Assembly (NCBI GenBank): GCA_021432605.1
Contig: MU271144.1
Coordinates: forward strand, 1,236,606 to 1,300,605
Direction of reading: 5' to 3'
DNA: 64,000 nucleotides
From: Coniochaeta sp. PMI_546
Taxonomy: Eukaryota > Ascomycota > Sordariomycetes > Coniochaetales > Coniochaetaceae
Every line of letters starts with the position of its first letter. The first letter of the stretch is position 1. Both the position numbers and the translations under genes were made by a program. Under the pieces are notes generated by a model. It worked only from the letters and a program-made list of their open reading frames with translations, had not been told where the DNA came from and searched no databases. This document shows positions 44,419 to 55,920 of this stretch, piece by piece.

Positions 44419-47131
44419 GGCGACAATCTTGGTCGACGACGTCCTTATAAGTCTGGTTGGCCAGCGAGAGTGGCGCCAGAAACGGCTCGGGAATCTATCC
44501 GCAATACGATAAGAAATAACGTCTCCTTAATCGTAGATGACAAAGACGTCATTATCTAAGATGCAGACGTACCGACTGGTGCGTGGAATGCTGTTTCACT
44601 TTCCACTTTCCGATGATAATGGCGTTGTGAGAATGGGATATATTATCGTATCGTAAACTTTGACACCTACGGGCGAATGAGTGGTAGCGTCAGCAAGGTT
44701 CTACCAATTACATCCAGGCGTGCATCCATCTCCGTGGGCTGAGAGGGCGGCCCGCGTGGCACGAGCCTACCTACTTTGGTACCTCTAGGCTTCGTTTGGC
44801 TGTTTAGGGACTTTTAGGATGGCCAGGAACCTGAAGATCGTATGATTATTGCATGAAGGGCAGTCCGGAGTTGCCTGCAGGGACTCTGGACAGCGGGTCA
44901 CAAGCACATGGCGCAAGGCACTGGCCACAGAGGAAAGAGGAATTTATTTCTCCACCCATGTATAACTCACAATTACCGATATAGTCGACGCCAGCTGTAG
45001 AAAAGGGGCCTTTGTAGTGCACGTAGATTAACAAATGGGTTGTCAAGCTCGAAATTGACCAGTAGGCTCTGTAACTGCCGACTTTGAGCTGGCATAGATA
45101 TACATGCAGGGCCACAGGACTTGGCCCTGCCCGTACCTCCGTTGCGGGATGGAGAAGAAGTCTAGACCAACGTCGACTGCTGGTCGGAACTCTTTTCCAT
45201 TCTCTGAACACGCTGACCGTCAGTCTATCCTGCTATTCCAAACGAGGCGACTCGGCCGGGGCCAAACAGTGCCAAACAGTGCCAAAAAGAGCCGCGGAAA
45301 TGTAGGCACGGTATTCTTAACAAAATCCCATTTCACCGTCGTCACCCGCCAGTTCGTTTGGTAGTGTACATCTTTGAGCAAGGCATACAGGCCTGAGAGG
45401 ATATTTTCTAGGATGGCTGCTTGGTTGGTAGCGGCATGGCCCGGATCCGAAAGCTACAGCACTATGTACGCTTCATTTTCTTACAGTAAGAATGATGACG
45501 CCCTCTGCTGCTGCACGGTGTACCGTCCCGTACTCCCAAGACGTTTACATGTGTGTTGCCGGTGAAAGTCTCGGCCAGTGACAGCTAAAAAGATATGTAA
45601 GACAGTGCGTGCAATGGATTTCTTGTTGGTTCCATTTTGGTACGCAGGTCCAGATCTTTCAGAGTGTGGGGCAGGACCGGGGTTGCTGGCCCAGGCGAAT
45701 GGGAAAGGGTTCGATCCCGGTGTAAAACCTCGATTTCCACATCCCAATCTGCATGTCCGCCGACCTCGATTTTCCGTACTGTTTTACACGAAGTGTACGT
45801 GTACACACGATCATGATGTTTTCTCGACCCGAAAGCTGTTCCACCATGACCACATCGCCCGCATTGCGAGTCCGCCTCCCCGACAATCCTACAAGTACCG
45901 CCTCATGCTCATGTTGTTGTTCCAGGTTTTCAAAATTTGGACTGGCGTGCCAAACCGATAGACAGCATGCCACCCTGAATAACTGCGTGTCTTCACGAGC
46001 TGAGTGGCCCGTCGGAGGAATCCGCACCTCGTCAGGCGCCGCTTTTGTCGACATTTTGTGGTGTGCCAGCATCTTGCTTATTGGCCGGCGACTTCTGCAT
46101 CGTCAGGTCTCAGTTCGTGGTGTACCTTTTACTGTGGTACTATATCCCATCCAGTCCGGAGCCTGGTCATGATCAACGACGTGGCGTTTCCGGCGCTGCG
46201 CCCTTGCAATCGATTGAGATCGAGATTCCAATCCTGCAAAGGACAGCTTTGACCGAATGTGTCATGGCATTTCGGTTCTGGAGGAGAAATTCGTCATGCG
46301 GTGCCTCCTGTGTATTGTGGTCTAATGCCTGCCGAGCGGATGTGTGCATCATACACTGCTTTGACGGTCGACATGACATTACCACCATGGCGATTCGTGA
46401 TTCCCAGGCTGAAAGCCCATTTATCACACCAGATGCTCAATTCTGGTATCCCGCTTGCTGTTCACAGCCACCAGTCCCGCTGTACATGCTTCTCACCCCG
46501 CGCGTGCAAGCTGCTTCAGACAATATTTCAGCCATGGCCCTGGAGCAGCCTTTTACGTGTAGTCCCACAGCCAACTGCTCAATTCTCCACGAAACCTGCT
46601 GGAACGGAATCTCCTTTCCGACATTGTTGAAGAGTACAGTGGGTTTGCGACACTAGTCAGACGTCCCTCTTGCCAGTCACTGTCGGGCGCGCTGTGGCTT
46701 GTCGTCCGCGTCGTGCTGGTTTGTCAGTTCCGAGTTGGATGCTTGTCCCGTACGGGATCTGGACCTGACTGATTGATGCCGGCTACAACTTGCCGAACAT
46801 GAACACGACATGCACTACTGTGGTACTCAACCGCTCCGCCCATCGTGAATTTTGCAAAGGCTCTGCGCGTAGCGACTGACATTAATGCTCGAAGCTGCTA
46901 TGTTGTTGTACCTCGAGTCTGGACTCCAGCAACCATGCAGGATTTAGCATGTAGTGTAGAGTGCTACTCAGGTACAAGTATCTCTCAAGTGACTGAGGAA
47001 ACCAGCGGGTGGTGTCCCAACAAGCTGACCGTCAATGCGGCTGGCATTATTCGGTCACTCGCTAACGCGAGCCAGTTACCAGTACCAGGAGGATACCCCC
47101 TCTCATGTAGCGCCTCTGGCCCCCTCCCCTC

Positions 47132-47164
<33 letters not shown>

Positions 47165-48314
47165 TTGGGAGGCGTGCATTTGGACGATCAATCTTCCACT
47201 GTCGTTCCCCATTTCTTCGACTCAATCAAAGCCTCAAAAAATCCCGACGCTGTATCCGTACAACTTCTCAACCTTTTCTCCTTGGGCAACGCGTGTCCGC
47301 GGTGGACAAGTATCGCAGTACAGCTCAGGTCGCCGAGACTAGCACCATCAGGCCAAGTTTCAACTGTCCCTATGGACCGCAATATATCTGACAACTAGTG
47401 GAGTACATGTTTTAGCATTGAAGGCAAACAGCCAGTGCTCCAGTCGTTTGCTTGCATCGATCTATGTGTATGTCATTCATTTACTTTGGCTCTGATCCCC
47501 CTACCGATTCGAGATCTGGGCCATCAGCGGCAGGCCGGTGTCACGACACCAAATATATGACCACCGGCCAGACTTGTGCGCTAGGACCAGCACAGTACAT
47601 ACCTACCTAACGGGAACATACGTGTACTGCCATTTACCTTGTCTGAAGAGGTACCGTACCTTTCTTTGCTGAAGCGTTGCCGCTCTGTGTTACATCAGGT
47701 TAGCCAAGATTCTCAGCTACTTCGAGATTGTCATCGAGATCTGTTCCGGTACCCCACCAAGCGCACGGCACTGTCAATTAGAATCCCATGTCATTCATTG
47801 ACCTTAACATTAACTCCCATGTTGCCTTTTGCAGGTGATTTACACAACGACGCATCATCAACAGCAACTCGCAACCGATTAACCTACGACGGTCCGCTCG
47901 GTAAAGCTCAGTCATAGCCACGAGAAAGAAAGTCTTCTGTCGGACGGGCTTTTCGAAACGCGCAACATCCGAAGAACGGCTCGCCACGGCTCCCTTGACG
48001 CGAGGCAGCTCCATCCCCAATTGTATCGCTGCTCAACATCGTTCGGTTACTGGAAGCTGGCAGCTCAGAGAACCACGACTACGGATCCTTCACTATCGCG
48101 GGAAACTTAACGAGCTCAGGGCGGTCGCGTTATCCGAAGGAACTCCCTCCAGGACCACTATATGAAAGCTACGACGGCTTTCCCGACTGTGAACCGTACA
48201 TCACCCATCCTGGCGTCGTGTCTACGCGGGCATTACCTGGCCCCCAAATTTGACGGCCTCTACACGAGACCGCTGGCGGACTCCTATGCCGAGGTCCCTG
48301 TACAACTTGTCTGG
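44419..48314. other. gene-poor intergenic region of about 3.9 kb
   Basis: ORFs on both strands are short, Cys/Trp/Ser-rich in translation, without domains or splice signals. Notable contents are a 32-base C homopolymer at 47133-47164, a short repeat of GCCAAACAGT near 45,260, and several GGTACC-centred dyads (44,779; 47,649). From about 48,003 a frame without stops runs to 48,246 and may be an upstream exon of the SAM-HMG gene. Confidence 0.45.
47133..47164 (+). repeat. C32 homopolymer tract
   Basis: An uninterrupted run of 32 cytosines. Length is likely polymorphic or miscounted by sequencing. Confidence 0.9.
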
Positions 48315-50279
48315 ATGGCGAACCAACTGGAAGCAATCTTTGGGGAGCTCGGTATCACTCAGTATCTAGATATATTCGTGGACCAAGGCTTCGATACGTG
48401 GGAGACAATCCTCGACATTACCGAATCAGATCTGTCAGTTCTGCCTTGTTGATCCGACGTTGCGTTGTCCGTACCATGCTGACAATGATGTTCGCGAAGC
48501 GATGCACTTGGTGTGAAGCTTGGCCACCGCAGGGTAAGCGATTTCTTCGCTGCTGTCCTATCCTCATCGCCCGAGTGCTCACCGTTATGTATAGAAGCTC
48601 CAACGCCGCATTGCCAACTTCCGAGGTCTTGCCCTTGACGCTTCCCTCGTGTCTCCCACCGCACAACCGAGTATCGATGAACCGAAACAAGAATCTCAAC
48701 TGAACACCGCAGTCAAAGTCGAAACACACAATGTCACTACAGTGGTTGTCGCTAAGCGTAAATATAGGCGACACCCAAAGGTCAGTCTATGTTGGGATTC
48801 TTGAGTAGAGATACATGCTTACAACGTGCTGGTTTAGCCTGACGAGAACGCACCGGAACGGCCTCCGTCTGCTTATGTTCTATTCTCAAACAGTGAGTCT
48901 GCTGAAACCTAAGTTATAGGAGCCGAGTCGTGGCTGTGCCTGTTGACAAGCTGGACTAACGTGAACCCCAACTGCAGAGATGAGAGATGATCTTAAGGGC
49001 CGAAATCTCACCTTCACGGAAATAGCAAAATTAGTGGGCGAGCACTGGCAGAACTTGTCCGTGGCTGAGAAAGAACCATTCGAGTCTCAAGCGCAAGCTG
49101 CCAAAGACAGGTATAACAATCAGTTGGCCGAATATAAGAAGACTCCGCAATATAAGAGGTATCAGGAGTACTTGGAGGAGTTCAAGAGCAGATACGCACA
49201 TCAAGCAAAAGGTATGTTTGACGGCCAGAACATAACACATGGAGTACGGTGCTAACCCTGTCCGGAATTATAGACAAGGACTCGACGAAGCGTGTGAAAC
49301 TGTCTCCAGCTGCCATCAATAACGACAGGAGAACGTCGAACCAAAGCAGGTCGAGCAGGCGTGGCAGCGGGAGTCCAAGTACAAATCCAAAGGCGGGCGA
49401 CCAGCCGGCTCGCAAACATAACAGGCTCTCGTCTGTCGTGTCAGCAACCGACTCGCATATCTCCTCTACACCGGCTACACATAATACGTCTTTGGACGAC
49501 GCGATACATTCGCCTCTAGATCGTCGATCCTCAGAGCGGTCACCGATTATCAGAGCTAGTCCGCGAGATGTCGGCATCTTAGACCGTCGGGCCTCCTTGT
49601 GGCACGATGAACAGTCTCCGGAGCAAAACGGGCAGCCACGGCTACTCCCATCGCTGTCGGACGTCTTTGACCCCCGTGGTCCGCTCAGCAGTGGACATGG
49701 TTCAGCAGACCTCAATGGATTTCCATTTCCGCGCAGCTACAATCCGGACGCCGCCGGACCGCCTCCTGGTCTGACCGAGCCTGACAGGAAGATCCCGAGC
49801 TTGAAGAAGGAACAATCGTCCGCTGGAAGCATTTCATCTGCATCTTCTTACAGTTTTCCACGAACTCCCATTGAAGGCTCGCTCCCTATCCACGTCCTGC
49901 TGTCGGAGAAATCCGAGCAACCGTTAAGCTCGATAACGCAATTCCATGGCAATCCCATGGTAGCGGATAATAAGTCATCATTCTCGCACCGGCAGCACCC
50001 AGAGGGGATCGTCCTACCTTACATGAATGGTAAGTCTACTTCATTTTGCAGTCCACCTACTGCAACTGCTAATATCTGCCTTTCGAAGGGTTTCCCTCAA
50101 ATATAGGGCACGTCTCTCAGCAACAGTCGTCACACGTGCCGACACCACTTCCCACACCACGGCAGGCCTACATGGGACAGCCCAAGTCTCATCATCACTC
50201 GAGGGTCAAACCCGAGCCCGGCCTCGATGGAATGAGCGCACTTCTCCGCGCTGGAGAGATCGTCGACAAGCAATCTTGA
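48315..50279 (+). CDS. SAM-domain plus HMG-box DNA-binding protein
   Basis: Seven exons, 48315-48433, 48500-48533, 48595-48780, 48838-48892, 48978-49211, 49274-50029 and 50089-50279, give 524 residues; introns are 57-85 nt. Residues 1-70 form a SAM domain: LEAIFGELGITQYLDIF, then FDTWETILDITESDL, and after splicing DALGVKLGHRRKLQRRIANF. A basic KRKYRRHPKPDENAPERP lead-in is followed by an HMG box at about residues 118-190 (PPSAYVLFSNKMRDDLKG, FTEIAKLVGEHWQNLS, KEPFESQAQAAKDRY). The C-terminal 300 residues are disordered, Ser/Pro-rich, ending RAGEIVDKQS. The protein is expected to be nuclear and sequence- or structure-specific for DNA. HMG-box proteins of this kind act with mating-type regulators in several ascomycetes; that role here is inference. 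Translation may begin further upstream, since the frame stays open before this ATG. Confidence 0.85.
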
Positions 50280-51810
50280 TAACTTAACTCCGGACTCTTC
50301 TTACACTACATCTACTCTTCCAGCAGCTCACCCATCCGAATCATCTGTGCCACTCACTTCCTTCCCATACTTGGTCTTTTAGAAAAATGAAGCCCTTGTC
50401 TTTCTTCATCAGATACCACCACCAACAAACCCTCCTGTTGGGCCCTCAGATTATTATTTTTTAGACCCTTGAATCAGAAAGATCGTTTTGGGCAAACGTC
50501 TTACTTCATACTTTTGGTGTTTAGTGGAAATACACCTACTTTGGGTAAGTTGCACGCACAAAGGCAAGCAAACACAGCAAAGCCCAAAAAGAAACAAAAT
50601 GGGCGTTGGGTTGGGACGGGTTTTTAAAGGGTCCCCTACGGTTTTTCTCTTATTTTCCGGTGGACTAATGATGACATTCATGGAAAGGGGCTTTTATGTT
50701 CACGTCCCAGTAAACCGATCTAGGTGCTTTTGTCTCATATGCATATGTGGCGCAATTCTATTTTTTACTCCTGTTTTCTCTCTTAGTTTTGGTTTTTCTT
50801 TTCACTATCAAGCACAATCCAGGTGGGAGGTGGAAGGATGCTTTCGACTGGGAGGACATGATAGTTGTCAGAATACTGATTGTTGAAATTGCAATGCCGC
50901 GGTGCATGTTTTGCTGTATGGACCCTGGAACGGAAGAGAGTCCTGGAACTAGGTTACCCTTCCTTACCCATGGCAAATTGTGTCAACGTGGTCAAGGGAG
51001 GACCTTTAACAAGGACAGTGGATGAAAAGTGTTCAGGAGGATGTAGAGTCAATATAGGAGAACCCGAGGTGACAATAGAGAGAAACATTCCTCCTATCAG
51101 AAGATGGTCTCGGCACGATATATGCCTACGCGTCTGCGAGACCTGCCCTTCCCCCAATAGAAATTTGGCTCCTACTCACGAGTAGCTCGTTCACTCCCTC
51201 ATCCATCGTGTTCGTTCTGCTGAAGCGTTCATAAAACAGAGTTACCCCCTCCCAAGCCACATGTATCGGCAGGGAAAATCCGAGTAATGAGGTAGCAAAA
51301 ACGCAAACCAGATAAATATCACAACCGCAGACCCAGCCGTAATCCCTCAATGATCCGCCTCGCTCCAGGCTCAGCCGCGGTTCCCCTTCCCTTCGTCCAA
51401 ATCCAAAAACTCAATGCAGCGAAACTGAGGCGGAAGGGGAGGGAAAAAAAGGAAAATGCACACGAAGAAAGCGTTGAAACCTCAAAATCCCCATTGACTG
51501 AACTATCCAAGAAAGCAAGAGTAGGTAGGATTCATAGAAAGGACATGGGGGTATGGAATTTCTGGCAAAAGAGGTTTCCGACTCGCAACGCCTAATGTGT
51601 CGATGCCTAGCAGGGAGACGTCACGGAAAAGGAAGCAAACATATGTATTTGTCGCATCGCCATGACGAAATGCACCGCGCAGAACATGCGCTTTCCAGAG
51701 GACTGATGACATGGCTTGCCCCCCTTGAATATGGATGGAGCAGACCTAGGTTCAACAGACGTAATTCAGCTGCGAGAAGACCCGTGACGTTGTAGCTCAA
51801 TGGTCAACGA
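50280..51810. other. convergent 3' region
   Basis: About 1.5 kb between the SAM-HMG gene and the histidine kinase gene. No supportable coding sequence. AT-rich stretches from 50,450 to 50,850 suggest UTR sequence. Confidence 0.5.
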
Positions 51811-54800
51811 TCAACGGAAGTGGATGTTGGGTTCGGAAAGGTTGCCACGCTTCGTCTTGTTGAGCGGGTCATCGTCAGCGTCAGTCACAAGAGCAGGACT
51901 CTCCAAACCGCCTTGGGAATCCGCAACAGTAATGGCTCGACTCGTCAATGGCGGGCGGAGAGGGGCCTGGAATGGCGGTCTCGCTCCCGTATCGCGGCGG
52001 GTGCTACTTGCGGCATCCGCGGCCCTCGTCAACTCCTGTTCGCGGTTCTTCTCCAGTAACTGTCCACCGAGGGTGGCGCACTTGAGAATTGTCTGGATGA
52101 GATGGTTCTGCTGCAGCGGCTTGGACAAGTACTCGTCCATCTGGGCCTGTATACACTTCTCGCGGTCACCCATCATTGCGTGGGCAGTTAACGCGATGAT
52201 CGGTGTCCGCTGCGTACCAAGACTTCGCTCGTACTCGCGAATCTTGCCGGTTGCTTCGAAACCCCCCTAATCAAGCGAGTTAGCCATACACAGAGCTCAC
52301 ACTTTATTAAAAAAAGGGGAGGAAAACTCACCATAATAGGCATCTGGACGTCCATCAAGATGACGTCGAACTTCCTTCTCTTGACCGCCTCGAGGGCTTC
52401 TTCGCCGTTTCCGACCACAGTAACGACGTGATGATACTTTTCAAGGATCTTGACGGCAAGCCGTTGGTTGACGGTATTGTCTTCGGCCAGCAAAATCTCG
52501 AACGAGCGGGTATTATCGGCCAGCGAAGGTGTCGCACGGTTCTCGAGAGCCGGAATCATGCCGTTACCCAGATCAATCAGCTGACAAGGGGTTGTCATAT
52601 ACGATGTGATACCCAGGTCGAGACACGACTTGAGCGAGACGTGGACGACGGGTGCCAGGAGAACAATTGGGAGATATTTGAAGTCATCGATCGACCGTAG
52701 GCGTCTCGCATCCTCAATCGAATCAACGATAATGACATCGTACGGTGCAGTACCTTTGCCGCGGCTGTCATCGAGGGCTGGGTTCTTCTCCGACTCGACG
52801 ACGATGGGTTTCAACCCGAGGTCACTGAGCATCTTGCCAATCTCAGGACCATGTCCGGTACGGCCCTTGTCAATGAAGAGAACCTGGTGGCCCTTGTAGG
52901 GGTTGAGCTGCTTAGCGATACCCGAGATATTCCCGTCGGCCAGACGAACAACGCAGGTGAAGTAGAACCGACTTCCTTTGCCATATTCACTCTTCACCCA
53001 GACATCACCACCCATTAGGTTCACTAGCCTCTTCGAAATCGACAAGCCTAGGCCAGTACCGCCGAACTTCCTCGTCATCGAGCCGTCGGCCTGCTGGAAG
53101 GTATCGAAGATGAGGTCAAGCTTGTCTGACGGAATACCTATGCCCGTATCGGAAACGAGGAATTCGATCGCGTATTCGTAAGGACCGCACTGTACTTGCG
53201 TCGCCTTCTGGATGGTGAGGCTGACTTCTCCATGTTCAGTGAACTTGATAGCGTTTCCAACCAGGTTGAGAATGATCTGCCGTAACCTGAACGAATCTCC
53301 GACAACGTAGTCTGGTACCATATTGTCGACACGGTAAGTCAGATCGAGGAACTTCTCGTTCGCCTTCACCGCAAGTGTCTTCAGAGCATTGAATACGGTT
53401 CCTCGCAGTGTGTACGGGATCTCCTCAATGACCATTCTCCTAGCTTCAATCTTGGACAGATCCAGAATATCGTCGATAATGGTCAGCAGGCTGTTGGCTA
53501 GACTGTTCACGATATTCAGCATCTCGCGCTGGTATTGTGTTAGGTCGGTGTCCAAGGTGAGCTGCGTCATGCCAATGATACCGTTCATGGGCGTGCGGAT
53601 CTCATGCGACATGTTGGCCAAAAACTCGGATTTCGTCTTGTTGGCAAGTTCGGCAGCCTCTCTGGCCTGGGTGTTCCTCTGGATACTGTCTCTCAGGTTG
53701 TAGACCATTTGATTGATCTTCTTCTTGAGCTCGTCCATTTCACCCGATGCCTCAACTTCCACGAGCTTCGTGAAGTCACCGTCCGTCGCAGCGTTTGTGA
53801 TATCGCCAAAGGCTCGTACTTGCGCCGTCTAAAACGAGTCAGTCACGAGCAGCGGCCACGCAGGTGCAGAGTTACTCACAAGATTGTTGGCCATAGTATT
53901 GACGTCCGTCGTGATTTCCTTCCACCGACCCTTCAGGCCTGCAACATCAGCTTGTCCACCCATGATGCCGTCAACACCCACATCCTTAGCGACTCTCTGC
54001 ACTTCGTTACAGAAGATGGATAATCGGTCAACCATGTTGTTGATGGTCTCCTTGAGGATGAGTATCTCTCCCTTAGCTTCAACTTCAATCTTACGGCTCA
54101 TGTCACCGTTCGCAATTGCTTGCGTGACGGTCGATATACTGCGGACCTGATTACATCGTTAGTAAGACGAACATGGTCGATTCATGTACTGCAGTCTGCT
54201 GAGCAACTTGAAGACAGACGCCGACATACCTGAGACGTGAGGTTCGAGGCCATGGTGTTGACATTCTCAGTGAGATCCTTCCACTTGCCCTCGACGTTGT
54301 CAACCTGAGCTTGCCCACCCAAGGTCCCGTCGGTGCCGACTTCTCTGGCGACCTTGCTGACTTCAAAAGCGAAAGTTCCAAGCCGGTCAACCATGGTATT
54401 GATAGTGTTCTTCAGATCCAAGATCTCGCCCTGGACTTCAACTCCGATCTTCTTCGTTAGGTCACCCCTGGCAACAGCCGTAGTGACCTTTGCTATTTCT
54501 CGTACTTGGGTGGTTAAGTTCATGGCCATTCCGTTGACGTTTTCGGTCAAGTCCCTCCATGTGCCTTCTACGTCGTGCACAGTCGCCTGGCCACCCAAAC
54601 GACCCTCGGTACCGACTTCCTTTGCAATCTTTGTAACTTCGCGGGCGAATTGCTGGAGTTGGTCCACCATGGAGTTGATAGTCTTCTTCAGTTCGAAGAT
54701 CTCGCCTCGACATTCTGCTTGTACTTTCTGTGTCAAATCACCCTTCGCGACAGCAGTCGTAACCTTGATGATATCTCGAACTTGGGTGGTAAGGTTGTCG

Positions 54801-55920
54801 GCCATGGCATTCACATTGATGGTCAATTCGTTCCACATGCCCTGGACGCCCTCGACGTCAGCTTGGCCGCCGAGGATACCTTCGGTGCCGACATCTCTGG
54901 CGACGCGTGTGACTTCCGAGGCGAATGTGCGTAGTTGGTCCACCATGGTGTTGATAGTTTGCTGGAGCTGCAGGATTTCTCCTTTAGCCGGACGTTCAAT
55001 CTTCTTCGTCAGATCTCCGTGAGCGACAGCGGTTGTGACAGACGCAATCTCTCTGACTTGATCGGTCAGGTTCTGCGCCATGACGTTCACTAAGACAGAC
55101 TGTCAGCAGGGGGGTTTATGTAGCATGTCGAGTATAGAAGCCTACCGTTGTCCGTCAGTTCCTTCCACGTGCCGTCCACACCTTCAATCTGGGCCTGGCC
55201 ACCAAGAATACCCTCAGTTCCGACTTCACGTGCGACACGCGAGACTTCGCTGGAGAAGACTTGGAGTTGGTCCATCATGGTATTGATGGTCCGCTTGAAT
55301 GTTGTGATTTCGGGGTCCATTTCAACAGTGTTCATCCGGACCTTCTTGGAGAGGTCTCCGCGAGCGACAGCTGTTACGATCTCTCCAATCTCTCGAAGGG
55401 CTTTCTGGAAAGCCTCATTTGCCTTCTGGTGCTTCCATAGTTCCCGTTCCAGGGTGGCGACACGCTCTTGTTCGATTATTTGCAGCGTCCTTTCCTGCAA
55501 TTCTTTCTGCTCAAGGAGCTGGGCATTAACACCAGCCAACTCTTGGCGTTGGGAGTCGAGGAGCTTCGACTGGTCATCTACGTGTTCGCGCAGTTCACCA
55601 AGGGCCTCATCAAGCGGGAAGCCGTTGGATTTCGTTCCATTCTTGGCTTGGTTGCCTGTCGAGGTACTGTCGTCTCCGAAAGCTGTGTCGGGCGTATCGG
55701 GCAGAACGGCGGGCGGGGAGAAAGCCTTGGTCTCAAGCCTATGAACGCGTTGTACGAGCGCGGCAAGCTCTCGCTCGAGAAACTTCTTTTGCGCATTGTC
55801 ACGGCCAGGGAGCTTGATGAAGTCGGCTGAACGTGAAGCGCTGGGATCTGTATCTGCCGAGTCGGCAGCCAGAGATCTGAGGATGACGGCGACGGCCTCC
55901 AAGGTCGAGTCGTCAGCCAT
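51811..55920 (-). CDS. nik1: group III hybrid histidine kinase (Nik1/Os-1 type)
   Basis: Five exons on the minus strand, 55146-55920, 54230-55089, 53880-54146, 52332-53828 and 51811-52266, give 1,284 residues; introns are 56, 83, 51 and 65 nt. An N-terminal coiled coil (about residues 105-175) leads into six HAMP repeats, seen as six [GD][DM/F] x signatures: ARGDLSKK (188), AHGDLTKK (283), [24 protein letters not shown] and TDGDFTKL. Next come the HisKA site [13 protein letters not shown] with His709, the ATPase motifs ([35 protein letters not shown]) and a C-terminal receiver with Asp1127 in LMDVQMP and a KP after the exon joint. No membrane segment: cytosolic. The family senses osmotic stress upstream of the HOG pathway and is the target of phenylpyrrole and dicarboximide fungicides. 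All key residues are present. Confidence 0.97.

Noticed and set aside
45708-45718. perfect tRNA B-box-like GGTTCGATCCC
   Set aside because: The flanking bases cannot form a T-stem and no A-box or acceptor stem lies at the right distance.
46045-46656. 203-codon plus-strand ORF in the gene-poor region
   Set aside because: Starts at TTG, Cys-rich translation, no domain, no codon bias.
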